Source: Allokutzneria sp. NRRL B-24872 | GTDB lineage: Bacteria > Actinomycetota > Actinomycetes > Mycobacteriales > Pseudonocardiaceae | DNA: 39,028 nucleotides | Direction of reading: 5' to 3' | Assembly: GCF_002155965.1 (NCBI RefSeq) | Contig: NZ_MUMH01000130.1 | Span: 1-39,028 of the forward strand | Shown here: positions 33,401-39,028 of the stretch, in pieces | Position numbering within the stretch: position 1 is the stretch's first letter | Layout of the letters: each line of letters starts with the position of its first letter | Translations under genes and position numbers: made by a program | Notes under the pieces: model-generated | Told to the model about the DNA's origin: nothing | Database searches by the model: none | The model's input: the letters and a program-made list of their open reading frames with translations, nothing else

Positions 33401-33505
33401 GAAAGCGCCGACTTCGAGCGTATCTCGCAGCGCATCCGCGCCGCGCTGGGCCCGTCGGCCTTTGCCGAAGCATTCCGGCTGGAAGGCGAATTCGATCGCG
33501 GATGA
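30467..33505 (+). CDS. AfsR-like regulator (OmpR-type HTH, BTAD, NB-ARC, TPR), second copy
   Basis: This 1012-residue regulator shares the architecture of the 10373-13327 protein. It has an OmpR-like winged helix (1-90), BTAD (95-245, with the identical RERLRAVHMRALYRAGRQSA), NB-ARC with P-loop GPGGVGKTRLAI near 285-296 and Walker B LLLVLDNCEHV near 355, and TPR-like repeats to the end. It starts at GTG 30467 (MRFGVLGPLEMW), six bases after a -10-like TAGCGT. Divergent from the imine-reductase gene across 148 bp that hold two distinct repeat systems, it is the likely regulator of that gene. The two regulators are clear paralogues; their effector helices may recognise different signals. Confidence 0.92.
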   Translation: MRFGVLGPLEMWTADGTSVPVREAKVRALLVNLLLHEGEFVPADRLIDDLWGDRLPVNPAKTLQTRVWQLRRALEEAGARELLVSRPPGYALRVEKDAVDAGRFEALRGRARTTTDPRAKVKLLTEALELWRGPAFAEFQDAEFTRHAVERLTENRLLAQEDRAEAWLAADGYDAADLLGELGELVDLHPLRERLRAVHMRALYRAGRQSAALEGYDELRHRLADELGLDPGPELVELRQAILQRDPALSAEPPTNLPAALTTLIGRVDAIAELRALLDDSRLVTLTGPGGVGKTRLAIETARQLTKAFPDGVWLVELSALDRGVTELVSTVVGLRHDAPGPGLEQRLASMLRTKRLLLVLDNCEHVIEAVAELTERLLRAAPDVRVLATSRQPLAAEGEAVWSVPPLTPQAAAQLFAARAAPGFSADEAGANAEAVATICRRLDGIPLALELAATRLRALGVRELAARIDDRFALLAGGRRTAPSRQRTLRAVIDWSWDLLAEDERTVLRRLTVHAEGCTLDAAEVVCGATLDVLARLVDRSLVVMTETTAGPRYRLLESVAAYSAERLDEAGETEPLRARHRRYYTEFAERAEPHLRGAQQQRWLRALDVESANLHRALDGAEADWALRLVNALGWYWFLRGRLGEARGALDTALALGGSALLRAKAGVWRAGFALLIRDAAEPESVEPDLALLDAVEDRAQAEWFLHFAQKGFGATVSGDRLLADFHAAGDRWGVAAVLSTEAFSLATSDLAEARRLGARSLALFEELGDRWGQLKAGQVLSQLAEIDGDYDTAARLRREGLRNAEDLGLWTEVAHELAGLGRSALLAGEHDRAEELHTRSMRLAEEQSHQWGVQHAEIGLALGARRLGRFDEAETRLLRWLDWCRKWGGAHGLAFILAELGFLAEQRGDARTALARHLDGHTAARSTGDPRAVALALEGLAGAHSLSGDFSQAARMLGAARALRESAGAPLPPAESADFERISQRIRAALGPSAFAEAFRLEGEFDRG

Positions 33506-33602
33506 CATCGTCCGGGTGGTCAAGGGTTGGAGTGAGTTCTTCTTTTTTGCTAGGGTTGTTTCGTACACACTATTCAGACAACTTCTCCTTGGGTGATGTC
33601 GC
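33506..33602 (+). promoter_or_regulatory. AT-rich lsr2 promoter region
   Basis: A T-run (33543-33548) leads into TTGCTA (33547-33552), then after 18 bp TATTCA (33571-33576). CTCCTTGGG provides little of a ribosome binding site. The AT-rich tract may also bind Lsr2 itself, allowing autoregulation. Confidence 0.5.
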
Positions 33603-33956
33603 ATGGCGCAGCGCACTGTTGTGCAGTTGATCGATGATCTGGACGGCACGAGCAGCGAGGACATCTCGCGTATCGAGTTCGGCCTCGACGGTCTGACCTA
33701 TGAGATCGACCTCAATGAGGAGAACTCGGCGAAACTGCGCGCCGTCCTCGAACCGTTCGTGGCCAGCGGCCGCAGGCTCGGTGGCCGGGCCAAGCGCGGC
33801 ACCCGCCTCGGCGCGCCCGCATCGGGCCGCAGCAAGGACGAGACCAGGGCCATTCGCGAGTGGGCCAAGGCCAACGGGCACGAGGTCTCCGACCGGGGCC
33901 GCATCCCGAGCACGGTGATCGAGGCCTACGAGGCGGCGAACCCCGCCGCGGCGTGA
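33603..33956 (+). CDS. lsr2: Nucleoid-associated protein Lsr2
   Basis: This 117-residue actinobacterial H-NS-like protein binds the AT-rich minor groove, bridges DNA and silences foreign or developmental genes. The N-terminal dimer domain ([20 protein letters not shown] then [14 protein letters not shown], 1-60) and the C-terminal DNA-binding domain (about 75-117) are complete. The AT-hook-like R98-G99-R100 lies in DRGRIPSTV. Length and start are canonical. A compound stem-loop terminator follows 22 bp after the stop. The gene appears to stand alone. Confidence 0.97.
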   Translation: MAQRTVVQLIDDLDGTSSEDISRIEFGLDGLTYEIDLNEENSAKLRAVLEPFVASGRRLGGRAKRGTRLGAPASGRSKDETRAIREWAKANGHEVSDRGRIPSTVIEAYEAANPAAA

Positions 33957-33978
33957 TGCCGCCCAGCTCTTTCGACAC

Positions 33979-34034
33979 CCGGCGGACGCCCGAGCGCTTT
34001 CGGTAAAGAAAGCCCTCTGGCGTCCGCCGGTTTT
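33979..34034 (+). terminator. Compound intrinsic terminator after lsr2
   Basis: CCGGCGGACGCC (33979-33990) pairs perfectly with GGCGTCCGCCGG (34019-34030), followed by TTTT. Inside the loop GCTTTC (33996-34001) pairs with GAAAGC (34008-34013). A second copy of the left arm (CGGCGGACG, 34047-34055) lies downstream and can compete for the same right arm. Confidence 0.8.
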
Positions 34035-34265
34035 CGCTCGACACCTCGGCGGACGAGCGCGCGGATTGGTCCAGCGCGAGCGCCCGCCTCTCGGCCGGTG
34101 CCGAGATAGTCCAGTACCGCCGCGTGTGAGTCAGCCCACCAGGCAGAACCGCCGGGCGGATAGGCCGATTGTCGGGCCGCGATACGGCTCACCGCCTTAT
34201 CGCGGCGCCCCCGTGCTCGGCGGGCCCGAAGAACGCCGCGGTTCCCATTCGGTTTCGAGCGCGTC
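34035..34265. other. Gene-free gap between lsr2 and the DUF4383 gene
   Basis: No protein-like reading frame is seen. The near-repeat TCGACACC/CGGCGGACG of 33972-33988 recurs at 34038-34055 with one extra T. A perfect hairpin GCCGCGATA (34176-34184) / TATCGCGGC (34198-34206) with a 13-nt loop could terminate the minus-strand DUF4383 transcript; no T-run is present. The rest is unremarkable. Confidence 0.5.
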
Positions 34266-34691
34266 TCACTTCCTACCGGGACCTGCCGTCACCAAACCGA
34301 GCAGCACCATCACGACGCCGAGCCCGAAGTGCAGCCAGTCGTCAGCGGCGTTGAGCGGCACCGCGTTGGCCGGGCTCGCGTCATCGGTGAGCAGCCCGTA
34401 GCCGCACAGGCCCAGGCAGAGCGCACCGCCGACGAACAGGTAGCGCCGCGCGGAGGCCGGTTCCTTGCCGAACACCAAGCCGCCTACGCCGAAGGCCAAG
34501 TGCACGACGTTGAGCAGCACCGACACGGCGAAGACACCGAAGAGCAACGCGGCGGAATCCTGCCCGGCCATGCGCAACCGCTCGTAGCCGGTGGTCGCGC
34601 CGGGGATGAACCCGAGAATGCCCAGCGCGAGGAAGAGCCCGCCGACCCACGCCGCGACTGGCTGTACGGGAGCGTGGATCTCGGCGGCCAT
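34266..34691 (-). CDS. DUF4383-family membrane protein
   Basis: This 141-residue protein has four membrane segments, at about 11-30, 46-70, 83-102 and 115-136. The family pattern is clear: FLALGILGFIPGATTGYERL, AGQDSAALLFGVFAVSVLLNVVH, and the C-terminal NAVPLNAADDWLHFGLG. The function of DUF4383 is unknown. The ATG at 34691 is 39 bp downstream of the small CxxC gene on the same strand, so an operon is possible. Confidence 0.88.
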   Translation of the reverse strand: MAAEIHAPVQPVAAWVGGLFLALGILGFIPGATTGYERLRMAGQDSAALLFGVFAVSVLLNVVHLAFGVGGLVFGKEPASARRYLFVGGALCLGLCGYGLLTDDASPANAVPLNAADDWLHFGLGVVMVLLGLVTAGPGRK

Positions 34692-34730
34692 GCGCTCCGG
34701 CTACCCGGGGCCCACCACCACAAACACCCC

Positions 34731-35159
34731 TCATCCGGCGAGCAGATGACGCGGCTGGTAGCTGTAGGCGCTCAACGGGACGGAGACGCGGAAACCCGTC
34801 ACCGGCACTTGTTCTCGCGGCGGCGCCAAGCGCGATTCCAACGAGGTCAGCGCCGCGAGGTGGATCGAGGTCTTGTCCCACGCCCCGCACGGCCACGCGA
34901 CCGGGCGGCGCAGCACCGAGGTCCGGCACGTCGGACAGGTGTAGCCGCGGCTGGGGTGGTCGACGGGCCGGTGCTCGTCCAGGATCGAGCGCCACCAGGT
35001 GATCCCGAAGCGCAGCTGCTGGCGCAGCGAGACGACCTCGGGGTCGCTGAGCACGGAGCGGTCGGCGAGCGCGGTCAGCGTCGTGTAGACGGCGGCGACC
35101 AGGGTGTCGAGGTAGGGGACCGGTGGTGTGGAACCGGGGCGATCGGAAGAGATCGTCAT
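34731..35159 (-). CDS. Unknown small protein with a CxxC motif
   Basis: I do not recognise the family of this 142-residue soluble protein. It has a helical N-terminal part (YLDTLVAAVYTTLTALADRS, then VVSLRQQLRFGITWWRSILD) and a CPTC pair at about 88-91 within RGYTCPTCRTSVL, followed by another cysteine in WPCGAWDK. A single knuckle like this may bind zinc with a partner. The ATG at 35159 was chosen for GGGAGG four bases upstream; the longer frame has a low-complexity start. It lies downstream of the STAS gene by 113 bp. Confidence 0.65.
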   Translation of the reverse strand: MTISSDRPGSTPPVPYLDTLVAAVYTTLTALADRSVLSDPEVVSLRQQLRFGITWWRSILDEHRPVDHPSRGYTCPTCRTSVLRRPVAWPCGAWDKTSIHLAALTSLESRLAPPREQVPVTGFRVSVPLSAYSYQPRHLLAG

Positions 35160-35181
35160 CGTGCCTCCCTCTGCGGCGGCG

Positions 35182-35197
35182 CGTCCCCGTCGGGACG
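35182..35197. repeat. Hairpin CGTCCC/GGGACG after the STAS gene
   Basis: A 6-bp perfect stem with a CGTC loop lies in the 113-bp gap downstream of the anti-anti-sigma gene. It may be a weak terminator or a leader element of the CxxC gene. CCGATCAC is repeated at 35258 and 35269, 11 bp apart, at the edge of the STAS gene. Confidence 0.35.
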
Positions 35198-35272
35198 GCC
35201 CGTCACCAGAAGACGAGGATGTCGGAGCAAGGCTGCGAAAGTGTCGCGGCTCCGTCACCGATCACCAGCCGA

Positions 35273-35566
35273 TCACGAGCCGTAACGGATCGCCGCAACG
35301 CCGGTGAGGCCGGACAGCGCAACGACCTGCTCCACCGCGTTGCCCTTTCGGAGCACCAGCTCCAGCCGCCGGTCGCGGGCCTGGGCGAACAGCACGCGCA
35401 GGCCCGCGCTGTCCAGGTAGGTCGCGCCGAGCAGGTCGACGACCACGCGGGCCCCGACGTCGCCGAACTCCGCCTCCAGCTCGCCCGCGTTGGCGAAGTC
35501 GACCTCGCCGACCACCGTCACGGTGCGGACCCCGTCCTCGTCACGGCCGGTGAACTTCGCGGTCAT
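35273..35566 (-). CDS. STAS-domain anti-anti-sigma factor (RsbV/SpoIIAA-like)
   Basis: This 97-residue STAS domain has the central strand VTVVGEVDFANAGELE and the phosphorylation loop YLDSAGLRVLF, whose serine is the target of an RsbW-type kinase. When unphosphorylated such proteins bind the anti-sigma kinase and free a sigma factor. The ATG at 35566 overlaps the end of the large kinase/phosphatase gene by four bases, with GGAGG seven bases upstream. Kinase and phosphatase for this serine are therefore encoded by the adjacent gene. The sigma factor itself is not in the window. Confidence 0.9.
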   Translation of the reverse strand: MTAKFTGRDEDGVRTVTVVGEVDFANAGELEAEFGDVGARVVVDLLGATYLDSAGLRVLFAQARDRRLELVLRKGNAVEQVVALSGLTGVAAIRYGS

Positions 35567-38500
35567 GTCGAGCGCCTCCTCCACATCCGGACCGTGGTGC
35601 CGCCGTCCCCGCTGTCGATCGCCACATCGTCCATCAGGGCACGCATCATCCGCACCCCCCGACCCCGATCGCTCGGCGCGGGGTTCGGCGACAGCCAGTG
35701 GCCCTCGTCGGCGACGACGACCTCCACGCGCGAGCCGTCCAGCCGCACGAAGACCCGCACGCGCCCGCTGGGATCGGCCTCGTAGCCGTGCTCCATCGCG
35801 TTGGTCGCGGCCTCGCACGCCGCGACCACGACGGGCTCGGTCGCCTCGGCGGCCACGTCCGCCCGCGCCAGCCACGCGCGCAGCTCGGTGCGCATCACCG
35901 CGAGCTGGTCCGCCCGCGCGGGCAGGTCCAGCTCCAACGGCGGCGGGGGATGGCGGTAGACCAGCACCGCCACGTCGTCGTCGTGCCCGACCGGGGGCAG
36001 CAGTTCGGCGAGCAACCGGTCCGCCAGCTCGCTCGGCCGCAGCGCCGAGGAGTCCAGCACCACCCGCTGCGCGGCGCCGATGCCCTCCAGCACCGGCACG
36101 TCACGGCGCTCGATCAGCCCGTCGGTGTAGAGCAGCAGCGTGGAGCCCGCGCGCAGCTGGACCTTGGTCTCCGGCCGCGCGCGCCCCGGGAACACCGCGA
36201 GCGGCAGCGACCGGTCGGAGAGCAGTTCGTGCGTGCCGTCGAGCTGGGCGAGCACCGGCGGCGGGTGCCCGGCGTTGCTGTAGCGGACCGTGCCGTCCAC
36301 CGGGTCGATCACCGCGCAGAACATCGTCGTGCACAGCGCCCCCGGGATCTGTTCCGCGAAGGTGTCCAGGTCCTCCAGCGCCTGCGCGGGACCGTTGGCG
36401 CGCAACAACAACGCCCGCGCGGAGCTGCGCAGCTGGCCCATCACCGCCGCCGCTTCGAGACCGCGCCCGACGCAGTCGCCCACCACGACGCCGATCCGCC
36501 CGTCCGCGAGCCGCACCACGTCGTACCAGTCGCCGCCGACCTCCAACGGCTGCACGGCGGGCTCGTAGCGCACCGCGAAACCGGGCGGCAGGTCGGTGGG
36601 CCCGAGGATCGCGTGCTGGAGGGTCAACGCGACCTCTCGGGCCCGGTCGTAGTCGCGCGCGCGGTGCAGCGCCTGCGCGAGATGGCTGGAGAGCAGGCCG
36701 AACAACGCCTCCTCGCCGGCGGAGAGCGGCTGCCGCGCCCCGAGGCCGAGCCACACCGCGGCGTCGCCGCCGCCGAGCGGGGCCGCGACGCCGGGGTTCT
36801 CGCCGAGCGCCGCCAGCACCGTCGACACCGGGCGCGACCTCGCCGCCGTGAGCGCTTCCTGCGCCGCCGGGTGCAACCGGCCCACCACCAGCTCGGGACT
36901 CCCGTCAGCGGCGAAGATCACCGCGATGGCGTCCGGCACGTCCAGCGCCCTGCACAGCGCGGAGATCCCCGCGTTCAGCACCTCGCCGACGTCGGTCGCG
37001 GCGGCCAGCGCGGTGGCGAACTCGGCGATCGTGGTGTCCCGCTCCGCCGCCCGCTTCTCCTCGGTGATGTCGCGCAGCGTGCACACGAACAGCCGCTCAC
37101 CCGTCCCGCCCGGAACGGTCGTCGCGTTCACCGCCACCCAGATCCGGTGGCCCTCGCTGTGCCGCAGCGGCACCCGGAACTGACCGCCGGTCCCCGAGAT
37201 GAACCGCCCGAACGCCTCCATCTGCACGCGGTGTTCCTCCGGCCGTTCCTCGGCGTCGAAGAACCACCGCTGCGGCCACGGCGCGGGCAGTTCGCTCGCC
37301 GGATAGCCGGTGATCTCGGTGAACGCCGCGTTGACCTCGATCGCGGTGCCCCGTGCGTCGGCGACCAGGAATCCCTCCTGGAGGGAGTCCACCAGCGCGT
37401 GCCGGAACCGCGACTCCCGCCCGCGCAGCCGCGTCAGCTCCAGGTTCGCCCGCACCCTCGCGACGAGTTCGTTGCTGGAGAACGGCTTCGGCAGGTAGTC
37501 GTCGGCGCCGGCGGCCAGCCCCTCGACGGTGCTCACCTCGCCCGAGCGCGCGGACAGGAACAGCACGGGGATCGGCGCGGTCGCCGGGTCCCCGCGCAGT
37601 TCGCGCACCATCTCGAAGCCGTCCATGCCCGGCATCATCACGTCGCTGAGCACCAGGTCAGGCCGGTGCTCGCGGGCCAGCGCCAAGCCGTTCACGCCGT
37701 CCGCGGCCAGCAACACGCGCCAGTGCGGCTCCAGCAGGCGCAGCAGGAATCCGCGCATGTCGGCGTTGTCCTCCACCACCAGCACAACGGCCGAGTCGCC
37801 CTCGAGCGCGGCAGAGGTGTCCGGTTCCGGCTCGCTCCACTGCAACGCCTCGTCGAGGTAGACGCTCGTCCCGGCGAGACTGGTCTCCCTGGGCGCAGCC
37901 TCGCTCGCGGAGAACGGCAGCAGCACGGTGAACGCGCTGCCGACCCCTTCCTCCGAGGCCGCTCCGACGCTGCCGCCGTGCAGGCCGACCAGCTCGTGCA
38001 CCAGTGCCAAGCCGATCCCCGCGCCCTCGTGCGAACGCCCGCCCCTGCCCTGAACGCGGTGGAAGCGTTGGAACAGAAGGGGAATCTGGTCTTCGGGAAT
38101 GCCGATGCCGGTATCGGAGACGGTCAGCCGCGCGTGGTCCCCGGTGGCCAGCAGGTTCAGCTCGACGCGCCCGGAGCGGGTGTACTTCACCGCGTTGGAC
38201 AGCAGGTTCAGCACCACCTTCTCCCACATGTCCGCATCGAGGGGGACCGGGCGCGGCAGCTCCGGCGCGCTCACCGTGAACTCCAACCCGGCCCTGCGCA
38301 CGGCCGGCGCGAAGGACTCGGCGATCTCCCTGGTCAGCGCAGCGAGGTCGGTGTCGACGAGGTCGGCCCGCAGCCGTCCCGCCTCGATCCTGGAGAAGTC
38401 CAGCAGGTCGTCGACGAGCCTGCCGAGCCGTCCCGCGTTGCGCCGGATGATCTCCAGCCGCTCCCGCTGCCCGTGCGCCAACGGCTCCGCGCTGTCGCCG

Positions 38501-39028
38501 AGCGCGTCCTCGGCGGGGCCGGCGATCAGCGTCAGCGGGGTTCTGAACTCGTGGCTGACGTTGCTGAAGAACTCGCTCTTGGCGCGGTTGAGCTGGGCCA
38601 GCTTCTCCGCGCGCTCGCGTTCGGCCTGGTAGTCCAGCACGTGCGCGAGCACCTGGCCGACCTGCCCTGCGACGAGGTCCAGGAAGAGGCGGTAGTCGGT
38701 GTCCAGCGCGCGCAGCGGGCTCACCCCGAGCGCCAGCGCGCCGATCGGTGCGGGCCGCCCCGCGACCAGGGGCCGCACCACCACGCCGTCCGCGTGCTCG
38801 CCCGGAATCTCGGCCTCGCCGAGGTGGATCGTCGCGTGCGGGATGTCCTTCGTGAACCCTGCGAGCACTCGCATGACCGCTTCGCAGGCGCCGTCGAGGT
38901 CGCGCGCGGTGCCCCTGACCTCGGCCAGCTCGCGCAGCGCCCGCATCCGGCGCTCGCCGAGAACCTGCGGCGTGGTGTCGGTGGTGGCCACGAAGATGCC
39001 GAGCACCGCGCCCGCCGCGTCCAGCACC
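35563..39028 (-). CDS. Hybrid histidine kinase-REC-PAS-GAF-PP2C-RsbW-like fusion (5' end beyond window)
   Basis: The visible 1154 residues run: the end of a PAS/GAF-like domain, GAF (about 30-130), HisKA with H159 in SHEFRTPL, HATPase (NLLSNAVKYT, DTGIGIPEDQ, GAGIGLAL), a receiver with phospho-acceptor D462 in DVMMPGMDG, PAS (about 560-690), GAF-like (700-800), a SpoIIE/PP2C phosphatase (about 815-1025; GGDWYD, VVGDCVGRG, GHDDDVAVL) and a C-terminal RsbW-type HATPase (about 1035-1150; EAATNAMEHGY, GRGVRMM). All catalytic motifs look intact. It combines two-component phosphorelay with both activities of partner switching, and the STAS substrate is encoded next, overlapping. The true start lies right of 39028; GTG 39027 is not taken as the start. 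Confidence 0.92.
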   Translation of the reverse strand, partial: VLDAAGAVLGIFVATTDTTPQVLGERRMRALRELAEVRGTARDLDGACEAVMRVLAGFTKDIPHATIHLGEAEIPGEHADGVVVRPLVAGRPAPIGALALGVSPLRALDTDYRLFLDLVAGQVGQVLAHVLDYQAERERAEKLAQLNRAKSEFFSNVSHEFRTPLTLIAGPAEDALGDSAEPLAHGQRERLEIIRRNAGRLGRLVDDLLDFSRIEAGRLRADLVDTDLAALTREIAESFAPAVRRAGLEFTVSAPELPRPVPLDADMWEKVVLNLLSNAVKYTRSGRVELNLLATGDHARLTVSDTGIGIPEDQIPLLFQRFHRVQGRGGRSHEGAGIGLALVHELVGLHGGSVGAASEEGVGSAFTVLLPFSASEAAPRETSLAGTSVYLDEALQWSEPEPDTSAALEGDSAVVLVVEDNADMRGFLLRLLEPHWRVLLAADGVNGLALAREHRPDLVLSDVMMPGMDGFEMVRELRGDPATAPIPVLFLSARSGEVSTVEGLAAGADDYLPKPFSSNELVARVRANLELTRLRGRESRFRHALVDSLQEGFLVADARGTAIEVNAAFTEITGYPASELPAPWPQRWFFDAEERPEEHRVQMEAFGRFISGTGGQFRVPLRHSEGHRIWVAVNATTVPGGTGERLFVCTLRDITEEKRAAERDTTIAEFATALAAATDVGEVLNAGISALCRALDVPDAIAVIFAADGSPELVVGRLHPAAQEALTAARSRPVSTVLAALGENPGVAAPLGGGDAAVWLGLGARQPLSAGEEALFGLLSSHLAQALHRARDYDRAREVALTLQHAILGPTDLPPGFAVRYEPAVQPLEVGGDWYDVVRLADGRIGVVVGDCVGRGLEAAAVMGQLRSSARALLLRANGPAQALEDLDTFAEQIPGALCTTMFCAVIDPVDGTVRYSNAGHPPPVLAQLDGTHELLSDRSLPLAVFPGRARPETKVQLRAGSTLLLYTDGLIERRDVPVLEGIGAAQRVVLDSSALRPSELADRLLAELLPPVGHDDDVAVLVYRHPPPPLELDLPARADQLAVMRTELRAWLARADVAAEATEPVVVAACEAATNAMEHGYEADPSGRVRVFVRLDGSRVEVVVADEGHWLSPNPAPSDRGRGVRMMRALMDDVAIDSGDGGTTVRMWRRRST

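Noticed and set aside
34066..34401. Plus-strand frame after lsr2
   Set aside because: It is proline/arginine-rich with no motif and runs over the opposite-strand DUF4383 gene; codon bias is weak.
35258..35276. Direct repeat CCGATCAC, 11 bp apart
   Set aside because: It partly overlaps the end of the STAS gene and no regulator or promoter context supports a SARP-like role.

Overview
The window is about 39 kb of very GC-rich DNA with strong G/C preference at third codon positions, frequent GTG starts, and many 4-base ATGA/GTGA gene overlaps. It carries an Lsr2 nucleoid protein, DUF3558 lipoproteins, AfsR-type BTAD/NB-ARC regulators, a CIRCE-controlled stand-alone groEL, a bkd-type 2-oxoacid dehydrogenase operon and an RsbU/RsbW/RsbV-style partner-switching module. 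Together these indicate an actinomycete chromosome, most likely of the Pseudonocardiales; this is inference from gene content and style, not a database match. I see no rRNA, tRNA, CRISPR array, insertion sequence or prophage gene.

Layout. 1-3.4 kb: an HhH-GPD-like DNA repair protein, an M14-type metallopeptidase and a GAP-family membrane protein. 3.4-6.5 kb: a 1041-residue NACHT ATPase, almost fused to the GAP gene (3-bp gap). Convergent to it, 8.3-6.5 kb on the minus strand: a membrane-anchored Nudix-like protein and an overlapping unknown gene that ends at a CTC-TGA-C site and appears to continue in the +1 frame. 8.4-10.4 kb: a two-helix membrane protein and a secreted SGNH hydrolase. 10.4-15.4 kb: an AfsR-like regulator divergent from a DHA2 drug exporter, then a convergent TetR regulator. 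15.4-17.2 kb: groEL with CIRCE, an upstream tandem palindrome and a large leader hairpin. 17.2-21.6 kb: an Lrp-type regulator divergent from E1alpha-E1beta-E2 and a small downstream gene. 21.7-24.2 kb: signal peptidase I and three tandem DUF3558 lipoproteins. 24.2-26.1 kb: an HxlR regulator plus OGG-fold gene, divergent from an NmrA-like oxidoreductase. 26.1-29.4 kb: a DUF6328 membrane protein, a 33-residue micropeptide, an XRE regulator, and an MFS exporter followed by two SRPBCC genes. 29.5-33.5 kb: an imine-reductase-like gene divergent from a second AfsR-like regulator. 33.6-35.2 kb: lsr2 with an elaborate terminator, a DUF4383 membrane protein and a small CxxC protein. 35.3-39 kb (minus): an anti-anti-sigma factor and a giant hybrid kinase/PP2C phosphatase/anti-sigma kinase that runs off the right end.

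How the genes work together. Several regulator-target pairs are divergent and share a promoter: AfsR-like/MFS, Lrp/bkd, HxlR/NmrA, XRE/MFS and IRED/AfsR-like. Both AfsR-like promoters carry heptamer direct repeats with exact 11-bp spacing, the geometry of known SARP sites. The bkd genes would supply branched acyl-CoA primers for fatty acids and polyketides. The most unusual items are the NACHT locus with its convergent Nudix/+1-frameshift pair, the kinase-phosphatase-anti-sigma fusion, the TetR-type operator over the groEL promoter, and the alternative hairpins after lsr2.
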